NCBI RefSeq assembly: GCF_004010055.1
Contig: NZ_RQVT01000013.1
Span: 1-57,654 of the forward strand
Length of the DNA stretch: 57,654 nt
Source of the DNA: Psychroflexus aestuariivivens
Lineage (GTDB): Bacteria; Bacteroidota; Bacteroidia; Flavobacteriales; Flavobacteriaceae
Reading direction: 5' to 3'
This document shows, piece after piece, positions 18,386 to 27,385 of this stretch. The stretch's first letter is position 1. Each line of letters begins with the position of its first letter. The position numbers and the translations under genes were made by a program. The notes under the pieces were generated by a model, which was given only the letters and a program-made list of their open reading frames with translations, was not told the origin of the DNA and made no database searches.

Positions 18386-18976
18386 TTAAGCATTTAAGTC
18401 CATCAACCTTTTGACGTATTTTCCAATCACGTCAAACTCTAAATTAACTGTATCGCCTTCTTTCAAATGTCTGAAATTAGTGTGTTCGTAGGTAAATGGA
18501 ATAATTGCTACGCTAAAGGCATTGGGTTTAGAATTTACAACTGTTAAACTCACGCCGTTTACCGTAATCGAACCTTTTTCGATGGTTACATTCATCAATT
18601 TCGGGTCATATGAAAATGTAAAGACCCAACTGCCATTTTTAGTTTCAATAGATTCACAAATTGCAGTTTGATCAACGTGTCCTTGCACAATATGTCCATC
18701 CAAATGGGCATTCATTTTCATGCCGCGTTCAAGATTGACCAAGTCGCCAACATTCAGTTGATTGAGACTTGTTTTATTTAAGGTTTCTTCAATAGCGGTA
18801 ACTTTGTATTTATCTTCAGAAATATCTACAACAGTCAGGCAGACGCCGTTGTGAGCCACACTTTGGTCAATTTTTAGTTCGTTGGTGAATTGAGCTTGAA
18901 TTGTAAAATCTTTATTGCCCTGATTGACTTCAATCTTATCGATTTTGCCGAGTTCTTCTATGATTCCTGTAAACAT
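18386..18976 (-). CDS. ribE: Riboflavin synthase alpha subunit
   Basis: The 196-residue enzyme converts two 6,7-dimethyl-8-ribityllumazine molecules into riboflavin and a pyrimidine. It begins with the invariant MFTGIIEELG and contains two lumazine-binding repeats, with HNGVCLTVV in the first and VNGVSLTVV in the second, plus HLDGHIVQGHVD between them. Length is typical. The gene is divergent from pdxA (49 nt between starts). No FMN riboswitch is present in that short gap, so expression looks unregulated by FMN at this site. Confidence 0.96.
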   Translation of the reverse strand: MFTGIIEELGKIDKIEVNQGNKDFTIQAQFTNELKIDQSVAHNGVCLTVVDISEDKYKVTAIEETLNKTSLNQLNVGDLVNLERGMKMNAHLDGHIVQGHVDQTAICESIETKNGSWVFTFSYDPKLMNVTIEKGSITVNGVSLTVVNSKPNAFSVAIIPFTYEHTNFRHLKEGDTVNLEFDVIGKYVKRLMDLNA

Positions 18977-18993
18977 TATGCAGAATATTTCGT

Positions 18994-19001
18994 TACCTTT
19001 G
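18994..19001 (+). promoter_or_regulatory. Promoter -7 element of pdxA
   Basis: TACCTTTG fits TAnnTTTG and lies 24 nt before the pdxA ATG, in the short gap between ribE and pdxA. Confidence 0.5.
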
Positions 19002-19025
19002 TTTCAACAAAAATAGACGAATTTT

Positions 19026-20075
19026 ATGAGAAATCAATCAAATATACGAGTTGGAATTAGCATTGGCGATATGAATGGCATCGGACCAGAAATTATTTTA
19101 AAATCCCTTGAAGACAGCCGTGTGCTAGAAATGTTTACACCTGTGATTTTTGCCAATTCCAAAATGATGTCGTTTTTCAGCAAATATTTTAAAATTAAAT
19201 TAAAATTCAACGGAATTTCCTCTGCAAGTGAAGCCATTGAAGGTAAAATAAATGTTGTAAATACTTGGAAAGAAAATGTAAAAGTCAATTTTGGTGAAGA
19301 AGAGAAAAAAATTGGCGAATACGCCATAAAATCTTTAAAAGCAGCAACAGAGGCTTTGAAAAATAAAGAAATTGATACTTTGGTCACTGCACCGATTAAT
19401 AAAAATAGTATTCAATCTGAGGATTTCAACTTTCCAGGACACACAGATTTTCTAGCCCAAGAATTAGAGGGCGACAGTTTGATGTTTATGGTTTCAGAAA
19501 ACATCAAAGTTGGATTGCTTACCGATCATGTTCCTGTAAAACAAGTGGCAGACAAAATAAACGAAGAACTGATTCAGAAAAAAGTAAATGCTATACATGA
19601 ATCATTAAAAAAAGATTTCAACATCAGGGAACCAAAAATTGCGGTTCTTGGCATCAATCCGCATTCTGGAGACGGCGGCGTAATTGGTAGTGAGGATGAT
19701 GAAATCATAAAACCAGCGATTAAAAGATTTGTTGACGATGGCAAATTTGTTTTTGGCCCGTATGCAGCAGATAGCTTTTTCGGTTCTAAAAATCATAGCA
19801 ATTTTGACGCTATTATAGCTGCCTATCACGACCAAGGTTTAATTCCTTTCAAAACGCTTTCATTTGGGAAAGGAGTAAATTTCACTGCTGGTTTGAATCG
19901 TATTCGCACTTCTCCAGATCACGGAACTGCTTTTGATATTGCAGGAAAAGGTGAAGCGGATGGCAATTCTTTTACTGAGGCAATCTACATGTCTATTAAA
20001 ATCTTCAAAAACAGAATTGAGTACATTCAACTGAATAAAAATTCATTAGAAAAACAAACTCAAAAATCATTCTAA
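19026..20075 (+). CDS. pdxA: 4-hydroxythreonine-4-phosphate dehydrogenase
   Basis: PdxA oxidises 4-phosphohydroxy-L-threonine in the DXP-independent branch of pyridoxal phosphate synthesis. The 349-residue protein carries GISIGDMNGIGPEIILK, VTAPINKNSI, FPGHTDFLAQ, LGINPHSGDGG, AAYHDQGLIPFK and the C-terminal RTSPDHGTAFDIAGK, covering the metal-binding His/Asp residues and substrate site. Length is normal. The downstream DUF177-rpmF pair has its own promoter element in the 60-nt gap. Confidence 0.96.
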   Translation: MRNQSNIRVGISIGDMNGIGPEIILKSLEDSRVLEMFTPVIFANSKMMSFFSKYFKIKLKFNGISSASEAIEGKINVVNTWKENVKVNFGEEEKKIGEYAIKSLKAATEALKNKEIDTLVTAPINKNSIQSEDFNFPGHTDFLAQELEGDSLMFMVSENIKVGLLTDHVPVKQVADKINEELIQKKVNAIHESLKKDFNIREPKIAVLGINPHSGDGGVIGSEDDEIIKPAIKRFVDDGKFVFGPYAADSFFGSKNHSNFDAIIAAYHDQGLIPFKTLSFGKGVNFTAGLNRIRTSPDHGTAFDIAGKGEADGNSFTEAIYMSIKIFKNRIEYIQLNKNSLEKQTQKSF

Positions 20076-20106
20076 TATATTTTATTCTTATTTGAATATT
20101 TTTTGA

Positions 20107-20114
20107 TATATTTG
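20107..20114 (+). promoter_or_regulatory. Promoter -7 element of DUF177-rpmF
   Basis: TATATTTG matches TAnnTTTG and lies 21 nt upstream of the DUF177 gene ATG. Confidence 0.6.
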
Positions 20115-20135
20115 CACGCTCAAAACTGATGTTGT

Positions 20136-20672
20136 ATGAGGAAGTTTAAGGCGTATGCCATACCTTTTGTAGGATTGAAAGTTGGACAGCACAGATTTGA
20201 GTATGACGTAAATAACTCGTTCTTTGAACTTTTTGACTTTCAGGAATTTAATGATGTAGATGTAAAAGCTGAGCTTTTACTGACCAAAAAAGCTAATATG
20301 CTGGAGTTAGATTTTGAATTTAAAGGCATGGTCAATGTCAATTGTGACGTGACTTTAGAACCTTTTGATCAACCAATTTCTAATACCTTATCATTAGTTG
20401 TAAAGTTTGGTGAAGTCTTCAATGATGATAACGAGGAACTTTTGATTTTGCCACATGGCGATCATGAAATCGAAATTCAACAATATATTTACGAAGGCAT
20501 CATACTTGGCTTACCAGCAAAAAGAGTGCATCCAGGTGTTGAAGATGGCACATTAGATTCTGAAATTTTAGAAAAGTTAGACGAATTGAAACCGAATAAA
20601 GAAGAAGAGAATACGAAAGACGAGGATACAGATCCGCGTTGGGATAAATTAAAGGAATTACTAAACGAATAA
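20136..20672 (+). CDS. DUF177 (YceD-like) protein
   Basis: The 178-residue protein is of the YceD/DUF177 family, linked to 23S rRNA and large-subunit accumulation in other organisms. Family features are the conserved central NCDVTLEPFDQPI segment, the ILPHGDHEIEIQQYIYEGIILGLPAKRVHP motif with the invariant Pro region, and an acidic C-terminus ending in DPRWDKLKELL. It is 12 nt upstream of rpmF, the standard pairing for this family, so the two are cotranscribed. Confidence 0.92.
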   Translation: MRKFKAYAIPFVGLKVGQHRFEYDVNNSFFELFDFQEFNDVDVKAELLLTKKANMLELDFEFKGMVNVNCDVTLEPFDQPISNTLSLVVKFGEVFNDDNEELLILPHGDHEIEIQQYIYEGIILGLPAKRVHPGVEDGTLDSEILEKLDELKPNKEEENTKDEDTDPRWDKLKELLNE

Positions 20673-20684
20673 TAAACTTGAGCA

Positions 20685-20888
20685 ATGGCACATCCAAAGA
20701 GAAGAACCTCGACCACAAGAAGAGATAAAAGAAGAACGCACATCAAGGCTAAAATGCCTCAAATCGCGACAGATACAACTACTGGCGAAGCGCATTTATA
20801 CCACAGAGCCCACTGGCACGAAAGTAAACTCTACTACAGAGGTCAAGTTTTGATTGACAATACAGAAGATGCAGAAGTTGTAGAATAA
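20685..20888 (+). CDS. rpmF: Ribosomal protein bL32
   Basis: The 67-residue protein begins with the family signature [19 protein letters not shown] and is strongly basic at the N-terminus. It lacks the four zinc-binding cysteines found in some L32 proteins, so it is a C-minus form. It follows DUF177 closely and is followed by a strong intrinsic terminator. Confidence 0.95.
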   Translation: MAHPKRRTSTTRRDKRRTHIKAKMPQIATDTTTGEAHLYHRAHWHESKLYYRGQVLIDNTEDAEVVE

Positions 20889-20916
20889 TTTACAATTCTC
20901 ATTTTTAAATAAATTT

Positions 20917-20946
20917 ACTCCTTCATTAATTTGAAGGAGTTTTTTT
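20917..20946 (+). terminator. Intrinsic terminator of DUF177-rpmF
   Basis: The stem is ACTCCTTC at 20917-20924 with GAAGGAGT at 20933-20940, with an 8-nt loop and a following run of six T. Confidence 0.88.
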
Positions 20947-21183
20947 GTTTAATCTTGATAAAGATTTCAAATTCCCGATTCAATACAAATTAATTTATTT
21001 GCAACTATCTATATCATTGAATTCAATTTTTTCTGAATATTGAAAAAAAGCATAGAAATATTTATTTGAGGAAGAAATCAGGATGATATAAACAAGCGAA
21101 AGATTTACCTACTTTATGTTCTCATTAAAATGCCAATAAAAACTTTTTAACAATTTTCATAAGAGTTTTTTAATTTTAAGCAT

Positions 21184-21211
21184 AAAAAAACGCCATCTTT
21201 TCAGATGGCGT
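21184..21211 (-). terminator. Intrinsic terminator of csp
   Basis: A perfect 9-bp stem (ACGCCATCT at 21190-21198 with AGATGGCGT at 21203-21211) and a 4-nt loop are followed on the minus strand by seven T. It lies 30 nt after the csp stop. Confidence 0.9.
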
Positions 21212-21241
21212 AAGGTTTTGAAAAAAAAATGTTTTATATGA

Positions 21242-21433
21242 TTAGATCAAACGTACATCTGTAGCGTTCATTCCTTTTCTTCCTTCTTCTTCAGCGTACT
21301 CAACTTCGTCACCTTCGTTTAAAGTTTCTCCGTTAAGTCCTGTGACGTGAACAAAAATATCTTCTCCTGTTTCGTCGTTTGTAATGAATCCATAACCTTT
21401 AGACTCATTGAAAAATTTTACTTTACCTTGCAT
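21242..21433 (-). CDS. Cold-shock-domain protein
   Basis: The 63-residue protein is a single cold-shock domain that binds single-stranded RNA and DNA. RNP1 is KGYGFI and RNP2 is DIFVHV, both intact; the start MQGKVKFFNESKGYGFI is the family consensus. It is monocistronic, with its own promoter element and terminator. The predicted leader is short, so a long cold-shock-type 5' UTR is not indicated. Whether it is cold-induced cannot be told from the sequence. Confidence 0.95.
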   Translation of the reverse strand: MQGKVKFFNESKGYGFITNDETGEDIFVHVTGLNGETLNEGDEVEYAEEEGRKGMNATDVRLI

Positions 21434-21462
21434 AATAATAAATAATAATTAATAATATGCAA

Positions 21463-21470
21463 CAAAAATA
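21463..21470 (-). promoter_or_regulatory. Promoter -7 element of csp
   Basis: TATTTTTG on the minus strand fits TAnnTTTG, 29 nt upstream of the start codon. Confidence 0.5.
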
Positions 21471-21596
21471 AATAAAATTAATGAGCTGAAACTCATTTTG
21501 TTGAATTTTTTTAAAATAAAATTTGGATCATTAAATTAAAATATTTATAGCCCCTTCTATGGCTGAATCTTAAGGCTTTAACAGCAAAAAAAATAA

Positions 21597-21845
21597 TCAA
21601 GATTTGTCATCGAGACCTTTATCTTTCATTCGATCCATATTTTCTTTGGTGAGTGTATAATCTTTCAATTTTTTACCTTTCCAGCGATGCGCTAAAAACA
21701 GTGGCATCAGTATAAAGGCTGAGGCTAAAACACAAATTCCAATAATGCGTTCTCCGATTATTTCTTCTTCATAAAGGTTGAAATAAGCACCGACACAAAA
21801 GCCGATTAGAATAAAGAAAAAGACAATTTTTATTAAAATTCTCAT
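21597..21845 (-). CDS. Small two-helix membrane protein
   Basis: The 82-residue protein has two predicted transmembrane helices (about residues 4-22, IKIVFFFILIGFCVGAYF, and 34-53, IGICVLASAFILMPLFLAH) and a basic, charged cytoplasmic tail rich in Lys and Asp. It starts 11 nt after the ClC gene stop on the same strand and is probably cotranscribed with it. No family is recognised, and a role beside the anion transporter is only a guess. Confidence 0.75.
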   Translation of the reverse strand: MRILIKIVFFFILIGFCVGAYFNLYEEEIIGERIIGICVLASAFILMPLFLAHRWKGKKLKDYTLTKENMDRMKDKGLDDKS

Positions 21846-21856
21846 ATTGAATAATT

Positions 21857-23653
21857 TTAAACCGTTACTTCTATCAGTTTTTGTCTGTAAGCTGTAAGCA
21901 GTTTTGATTTTGAAATAAAACCTACATATTTTTCATCGCGAACAACTGGCAAATTCCAAGCTTCGGTATCTTGAAATTTTTGCATAATATCCTTCATTTT
22001 GCAAGTTTTAAGGTCGATTACATCTGGTGCACGCTGCATCAATCCAGAAACTTTCACTTCATCATACAAGGATCGATCAAACATAATTGTGCGAATATCA
22101 TCTAGCAAAATAATTCCTTTAAAGATATTATCCTTATCAACTACGGGAAAAATATTACGTCTAGATTTTACCACGCCTTCATTTACAATTTCTCCAAGAT
22201 TCATTTCATAATCCAATATCGTGAAATTAGTTTCAATAACTTGCTCGATATCCATAAAAGTTAAAACTGCCTGATCCTTATTATGCGTGACCAAATCACC
22301 ACGTTCAGCCAATTCCATGGTGTAGACCGAATGTGGTTGAAATCTACTCGTAATAATGTAAGAAATTGCTGCAGTAATCATCAATGGAATGAACAAACTA
22401 TAGCCGCTGGTGATTTCAGCAATAAGGAAGATCGCGGTAAGCGGTGCATGCATTACACCCGCCATTAGTCCTGCCATACCAACTAAAGTGAAGTTTCCAA
22501 CTGAAATATCGCTTTTAGTGATTTGAAGCGCATTTACAACAAGCGCATAACAATGTCCTATCATACTACCAATAAATAAAACCGGCGCGAAAATTCCACC
22601 GATTCCGCCGGCAGCAATTGTTACCGAAGTCGCAATCATTTTGAAAACAATCAATACAAATAGAAACAAAATTACTAACCAAATGATATCAAAATCCATG
22701 AAAAATTCATTTTTGGTCACCAAATCATGATTTCCTGCTAGCAATTCGTTGATAGTAGTGTAGCCTTCGCCATAAATCTGTGGAATAAAGAAAATTATAA
22801 TCCCTAAAATCAAACCGCCTATTAAAATTCTATTTATTTTATTTTTAATGTTATTGAATCTCTTAAAAGTCGTAATGTAAACCTTTGTAAACACAATGGA
22901 AGTCAAGGCTGTGAACAATCCTAGCGCTATGTAAAACGGCACATCACTCATCGTAAAAGATTCAGAAAGTTGGGTGTGCAAAATAATATCTGAACCGAAG
23001 AAAAAGTAAGACGTTAAAATAGACGAGACCGAAGCTACCAAAAGTGGAATCATCGATATAAGGGTTAAATCCAAACTAAAAATTTCTATTGCAAAAATAA
23101 TAGCGGCGATCGGCGCTTGAAATATGGATGACATTGCTCCAGCAGCCGCACAACCGATCAGCAAAGTCCTCGAAGCTTGGTTCAGCTTAAGATACTTAGA
23201 GAAATTTGTACTTAAAGCTGCACTAGAGACAACTGTTGGTGCTTCCAAACCTGCAGAACCTCCAAAACCTAGAGTAATTGGTGCCGTAATTATTGAAGCA
23301 TAATTCTGAAAACTTTTAATAAAGCCTTTTCGCTTTGATATAGCAAATAATGTCGTCGAAATTCCTTGTCCAATTGGTCTTTTCAAAATGAATTTTACAA
23401 ATGAATAAACCAATAACAGACCCAAAAGTGGAAAAATAAAATAATATGCATTGTGGTAATTTGAAATATAACCACCACCCAAAACCGACTGAATAAGATA
23501 AGTTAAGTTTTTTATTACAACCGCAACTAAACCAGACAAAAAACCAACCAAAGCACTAAGTAAAATCAAGAACTGTTGGTTGGTCAAATATGTTCTTAGC
23601 CAAGTTTTGACTTTTGTTCCCAGTAGAAATAATTTTGATTTTTGTTCAGCCAT
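21857..23653 (-). CDS. ClC-family anion transporter with CBS domains
   Basis: The 598-residue protein has about ten membrane helices (residues 25-445) and two C-terminal CBS domains (about 465-595). ClC signature regions are GQGIS (classical GSGIP), GSAGLEAPTV (classical GREGPxV, gating Glu retained), FQAPIAAIIFAIEIF, and GGIGGIFAPVLFIGS. By eye alignment, the position of the E. coli proton glutamate (second Glu of IEE) is Ile here, so coupling may differ from a 2:1 Cl-/H+ exchanger. The CBS pair suggests nucleotide regulation. Confidence 0.92.
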   Translation of the reverse strand: MAEQKSKLFLLGTKVKTWLRTYLTNQQFLILLSALVGFLSGLVAVVIKNLTYLIQSVLGGGYISNYHNAYYFIFPLLGLLLVYSFVKFILKRPIGQGISTTLFAISKRKGFIKSFQNYASIITAPITLGFGGSAGLEAPTVVSSAALSTNFSKYLKLNQASRTLLIGCAAAGAMSSIFQAPIAAIIFAIEIFSLDLTLISMIPLLVASVSSILTSYFFFGSDIILHTQLSESFTMSDVPFYIALGLFTALTSIVFTKVYITTFKRFNNIKNKINRILIGGLILGIIIFFIPQIYGEGYTTINELLAGNHDLVTKNEFFMDFDIIWLVILFLFVLIVFKMIATSVTIAAGGIGGIFAPVLFIGSMIGHCYALVVNALQITKSDISVGNFTLVGMAGLMAGVMHAPLTAIFLIAEITSGYSLFIPLMITAAISYIITSRFQPHSVYTMELAERGDLVTHNKDQAVLTFMDIEQVIETNFTILDYEMNLGEIVNEGVVKSRRNIFPVVDKDNIFKGIILLDDIRTIMFDRSLYDEVKVSGLMQRAPDVIDLKTCKMKDIMQKFQDTEAWNLPVVRDEKYVGFISKSKLLTAYRQKLIEVTV

Positions 23654-23706
23654 AATTTTTTACTCAATCTTCATTATTAACCAAAACCAAAAATTTCAGT
23701 TCAAAC

Positions 23707-25455
23707 TTATGATCTAAGTTGCAATTCTAATTCTTTCAATTGTGCGTCATCAATAGGTGCTGGTGCATCTATCATTACATCTCGACCTGCATTGTTTTTA
23801 GGAAATGCAATAAAATCGCGTATGCTTTCTTGTCCACCTAAAATAGCGACTAAACGATCTAAACCAAAAGCAATACCGCCATGAGGTGGTGCGCCATATT
23901 TGAAGGCATTCATTAAAAATCCAAATTGCGCCTGCGCTTCCTCTTCTGAAAAGCCAAGATAATCGAACATCATAGCTTGGGTTTTTTTATCGTGAATTCT
24001 TATTGATCCACCCCCAATCTCATTTCCATTTAGAACTAAATCGTAAGCATTTGCTTTTACAGATCCAGGATCTGTAGCTAGTAATGGAATTTGTCCGACT
24101 TTTGGGGAAGTAAACGGATGGTGCATAGCGTGATATCTTTGCGTGTCTTCATCCCACTCCAAAAGTGGGAAATCTACAACCCAAAGTGGTGCAAATTCAT
24201 TCGGTTTTCTCAAACCTAGTCGTTTGCCCAATTCCATTCTCAAAGCGCTAAGTTGTGCTCTTGTTTCTGAAGTTGAGCCTGACAGAACACAAATTAAGTC
24301 TCCTGGTTTAGCATTGGTTCGTTCTGCCCAAGCTTTTAAATCTTCGGCATCATAAAATTTGTCTACGGAAGATTTAAAACTTCCGTCTTCATTATATTTT
24401 ACGTAAACCATGCCTTTAGCACCAATTTGTGGACGTTTCACCCATTCTATGAGTTTATCAATTTCTTTTCTAGAATAAGATGCAGCTCCTGGAACCGCAA
24501 TCCCAACAACAAGTTCTGCTTCATTGAAAATTTTGAAATCTTTGTGTTGTGCCATTTCATTTAACTCACCAAATTTCATCCCAAATCTGATGTCAGGCTT
24601 GTCATTTCCATAGGTTTTCATGGCATCATCGTAAGTCATTCTAGGAAATTCATCTACTTCAACGCCATTGATTTCTTTGAGTAAATATTTAGTTAAACCT
24701 TCAAATGTATTGAGAATATCTTCTTGATCGACAAAAGTCATTTCGCAGTCAATTTGGGTAAATTCTGGTTGACGATCAGCGCGCAAATCTTCATCTCTAA
24801 AACATTTTACGATTTGAAAATATTTATCCAAACCACCAACCATTAATAGTTGTTTAAAAGTTTGTGGTGATTGTGGCAAGGCATAGAATTGACCAGCATT
24901 CATACGACTTGGGACAACAAAATCTCGAGCGCCTTCTGGTGTGGATTTTATAAGATATGGCGTTTCAACTTCAACAAAATCTTGATTAGATAAGAAGTTA
25001 CGGACAGCCATTGCCACTTTACTTCTGAAAATAAGTTTGTTTTGAACCGGCTTACGGCGAATATCCAAATAACGGTATTTCATTCTTAAATCCTCACCTC
25101 CATCAGTATCGTCTTCAATTGTAAATGGTGGTGTTTCTGAAGAATTCAAAACAATTAAATTTTTCACCAACACTTCAATATCTCCAGTCGGAATATTTTC
25201 ATTCTTTGATTCACGTTCGATTACTTCACCTTCGACTTTTATTACAAACTCACGTCCGAGTTCTCGGGCTTGATCCATAATTGATTTAGGTGTTCGTTCA
25301 GCGTCAAAAACCAACTGAGTTATACCATAGCGATCACGAAGATCAACCCAAATTATAAATCCTTTATCTCGGATTTTTTGAACCCAACCCGACAAAACCA
25401 CGTTTTCATTAAGATGGTCTAAACTTAAGGCGTTATTTTTATGACTTCTGTACAT
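23707..25455 (-). CDS. aspS: Aspartyl-tRNA synthetase
   Basis: The 582-residue class II synthetase has an N-terminal OB-fold anticodon domain ([26 protein letters not shown]), the catalytic core with motif 2 ([24 protein letters not shown]), a bacterial GAD insertion (about residues 290-420) and motif 3 ([13 protein letters not shown]). The start [12 protein letters not shown] at 25455 is chosen: an upstream in-frame codon at 25479 lies within or before the promoter element at 25477-25484, so it cannot be on the mRNA. The gene stands alone, 53 nt from the ClC gene. Confidence 0.96.
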   Translation of the reverse strand: MYRSHKNNALSLDHLNENVVLSGWVQKIRDKGFIIWVDLRDRYGITQLVFDAERTPKSIMDQARELGREFVIKVEGEVIERESKNENIPTGDIEVLVKNLIVLNSSETPPFTIEDDTDGGEDLRMKYRYLDIRRKPVQNKLIFRSKVAMAVRNFLSNQDFVEVETPYLIKSTPEGARDFVVPSRMNAGQFYALPQSPQTFKQLLMVGGLDKYFQIVKCFRDEDLRADRQPEFTQIDCEMTFVDQEDILNTFEGLTKYLLKEINGVEVDEFPRMTYDDAMKTYGNDKPDIRFGMKFGELNEMAQHKDFKIFNEAELVVGIAVPGAASYSRKEIDKLIEWVKRPQIGAKGMVYVKYNEDGSFKSSVDKFYDAEDLKAWAERTNAKPGDLICVLSGSTSETRAQLSALRMELGKRLGLRKPNEFAPLWVVDFPLLEWDEDTQRYHAMHHPFTSPKVGQIPLLATDPGSVKANAYDLVLNGNEIGGGSIRIHDKKTQAMMFDYLGFSEEEAQAQFGFLMNAFKYGAPPHGGIAFGLDRLVAILGGQESIRDFIAFPKNNAGRDVMIDAPAPIDDAQLKELELQLRS

Positions 25456-25476
25456 TCTTATTTTTTTAATGAAGTG

Positions 25477-25484
25477 CAAAAATA
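25477..25484 (-). promoter_or_regulatory. Promoter -7 element of aspS
   Basis: TATTTTTG on the minus strand fits TAnnTTTG and lies 21 nt upstream of the chosen aspS start. It rules out the longer N-terminus. Confidence 0.55.
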
Positions 25485-25716
25485 AGAAGTTAAACTTAGT
25501 TTACACAGCCTGAAAATCATTTAGTTTCATTTATCTCAACTTCTTTATTTAAGAGATCGAATGGCGTTGATTTATCTTATAATAAAATGCCTTGAACTAA
25601 ATAATAAAGCGAATTCATTCAAGTATTAAATCACTAATAATCCAGCACTTATGGTATTTATGACGTTTAATGTTAATTTAATGTTACCTGAATGTGTTTT
25701 AAATGTAAAATATCTG

Positions 25717-25724
25717 TATATTTG
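25717..25724 (+). promoter_or_regulatory. Promoter -7 element of the MORN-like gene
   Basis: TATATTTG fits TAnnTTTG, 18 nt before the ATG at 25743. Confidence 0.55.
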
Positions 25725-25742
25725 TAACATAAAACAACGATT

Positions 25743-26102
25743 ATGAAGACGATAAGCACATTATTTTTTGCATTTCTTATGAGTTTCAGCCTTTTTGCTC
25801 AAGATGGAAATGACAACGTGAAACTAGAAAAAGAGGGCGAATTAACGAAAGTTACGATGTATTATGAAGATGGAATCGTTCATCAAATTGGATACACGAA
25901 GAACAATAAATTGCACGGCGAATGGAAGTCTTTTGATAAAGATGGAAACAAAATCGCTAAAGCCAACTACGAAAACGGCAACAAAGTCGGGAAATGGTTT
26001 TTTTGGAACGACGGAAAACTTTCTGAAGTAGATTATGATACTAATCGTATTGTGAAAGTGAGTACTTGGGATAAAAAAGACACTTATGTCGTAAGTAAAT
26101 AA
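25743..26102 (+). CDS. Secreted MORN-like repeat protein
   Basis: The 119-residue protein has a signal peptide (LFFAFLMSFSLFAQ) followed by three to four MORN-like units: GIVHQIGYTKNNKLHGEWKS, FDKDGNKIAKANYENGNKVGKW and WNDGKLSEVDYD. The type is common in Flavobacteriaceae and is often mis-named after unrelated nucleotide enzymes. A periplasmic or extracellular location follows from the signal peptide, and the function is unknown. It has its own promoter element and terminator, so it is a single-gene unit. Confidence 0.82.
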   Translation: MKTISTLFFAFLMSFSLFAQDGNDNVKLEKEGELTKVTMYYEDGIVHQIGYTKNNKLHGEWKSFDKDGNKIAKANYENGNKVGKWFFWNDGKLSEVDYDTNRIVKVSTWDKKDTYVVSK

Positions 26103-26121
26103 TCGATTTTAATTTGGTTTG

Positions 26122-26157
26122 AAAAAGCATCAGAATTTATTTTCTGGTGCTTTTTTG
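26122..26157 (+). terminator. Intrinsic terminator inside the tag 3' end
   Basis: The stem AAAAAGCATCAGAA at 26122-26135 pairs with TTCTGGTGCTTTTT at 26142-26155 (14 pairs with one G-U) and ends in a T run. It serves the MORN-like gene. The right part overlaps the last codons and stop of the convergent tag gene. Confidence 0.82.
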
Positions 26158-26708
26158 TGCTTAAAACATTTGGTAAGATGGTCATTCACCAAACCAACCG
26201 CTTGCATAAATGCATAAACTGTGGTTGGTCCCAAAAATTTAAATCCTCGTTTTTTTAAATCTTTACTAATTCTTTGACTCAATTCTGTTTGAGCAGGAAC
26301 TTCATCCAAAAATTCAAACTGATTGAGTTTAGATCTATGATTTAAGAAATTCCAAATATAATCTGAAAAACTACCGAATTCATTTTGGATTTCTATAAAA
26401 GCTTTAGCATTTTGAATCGTTGCTTCAATTTTAGCACGGTGTCTTATTATTCCAGAGTCTGTAAGTAATTCTTCAACTTTACCTGAATTGTAATTTGCAA
26501 TTTTAGTATAATCGAAATCTTCAAAAGCTTGCTTAAAATTATCTCGCTTTTTTAGAATTGTAATCCAACTCAAGCCTGCTTGAAAACTTTCCAACACTAG
26601 AAATTCGAAAAGCTTTCTGTCGTTTCTCACAGGTTCGCCCCATTCTGAATCGTGATAATTTTCATAAAGTTCATCGCCAACACACCAATCGCATCGTATT
26701 TTTGTCAT
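26130..26708 (-). CDS. tag: DNA-3-methyladenine glycosylase I
   Basis: The 192-residue enzyme removes 3-methyladenine from alkylated DNA as the first step of base-excision repair. The zinc-ligand set of the Tag family is present: an N-terminal Cys in IRCDWC, His in YENYHDSEWGEPV, and the C-terminal His and Cys in VNDHLTKCF. The central ESFQAGLSWITILKKRDNF and KFLGPTTVYAFMQAVG segments are family hallmarks. The 3' end overlaps the terminator of the neighbouring gene. Confidence 0.95.
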   Translation of the reverse strand: MTKIRCDWCVGDELYENYHDSEWGEPVRNDRKLFEFLVLESFQAGLSWITILKKRDNFKQAFEDFDYTKIANYNSGKVEELLTDSGIIRHRAKIEATIQNAKAFIEIQNEFGSFSDYIWNFLNHRSKLNQFEFLDEVPAQTELSQRISKDLKKRGFKFLGPTTVYAFMQAVGLVNDHLTKCFKHKKAPENKF

Positions 26709-26755
26709 TGTAAAATATTAATGAAATTATCGACTAATTTAGTAAATATCAAGTT

Positions 26756-27385
26756 ATGACAGATAAAAAAAAGCTTCAACTAATTGAAAAGCATTTGGAC
26801 AAATCCGTAACCTATGATTCATATAAAAAAATGGTTGAAGACCTACTAAATGAAGGAAAGTCTACAGGTTTAACCCAAAATGAAACCTACCTCAACTATT
26901 CCAAACTTGGACTAAGCCGAATGAAACGTTGGGAGAAAACAGCTAAACTTACAGAACGACAGCAAGAAATTATCAAAAATGTAAAACAATCTCAAACATG
27001 GTTAGTGATAGCTGAAGGCTGGTGTGGAGATGCGGCTCCTGTATTACCTATTCTGCAAAAAATTGCAGACCTCAATGACTATATCGATTTTAAAGTTATT
27101 TTGAGAGACGAGAATGACGATTTAATGCAAGCATTTTTAACCAATGGAGGGAAATCTATTCCAAAGTTAATTGCCTTCAATCTTGAGCAAGAAAAAATAT
27201 TTTTCACTTGGGGACCGCGACCTTTTGAAGCTGCAAAAATGGTCGCTGAAGAAAAGGAAAAACACGGCGTACTTTCAGATGAATTCAAGACAAAACTTCA
27301 GCAGTGGTACAATAAAGATAAAGGTGAAAATATTTCGAATGATTTAATCGAAAACTTAAAGCAAACTGAACTAGATATGAAATGA
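26756..27385 (+). CDS. Thioredoxin-fold protein with WCGD active-site motif
   Basis: The 209-residue cytoplasmic protein has a helical N-terminus (residues 1-80) and a thioredoxin-like fold (about 80-185). The active-site position reads GWCGDAAP, with only the first of the two usual cysteines, while the cis-Pro motif SIPKLIAF is present. Single-Cys (monothiol-like) thioredoxin relatives of this kind are common in Bacteroidota. A dithiol oxidoreductase role is unlikely; thiol binding or glutathione-linked chemistry is possible. Its end overlaps the convergent truB gene by 15 bp. Confidence 0.85.
   Translation: MTDKKKLQLIEKHLDKSVTYDSYKKMVEDLLNEGKSTGLTQNETYLNYSKLGLSRMKRWEKTAKLTERQQEIIKNVKQSQTWLVIAEGWCGDAAPVLPILQKIADLNDYIDFKVILRDENDDLMQAFLTNGGKSIPKLIAFNLEQEKIFFTWGPRPFEAAKMVAEEKEKHGVLSDEFKTKLQQWYNKDKGENISNDLIENLKQTELDMK

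Larger units (their letters stand above)
20889..21241. other. Intergenic region between rpmF and csp
   Basis: These 353 bases hold the rpmF terminator at the left and the convergent csp terminator at the right. The AT-rich middle (about 20950-21180) shows no gene, RNA or repeat I can support. Confidence 0.7.

Noticed and set aside
18548-18566. ACCGTAA-like sequence resembling a palindrome half-site
   Set aside because: Inside ribE, without an inverted partner or promoter element.
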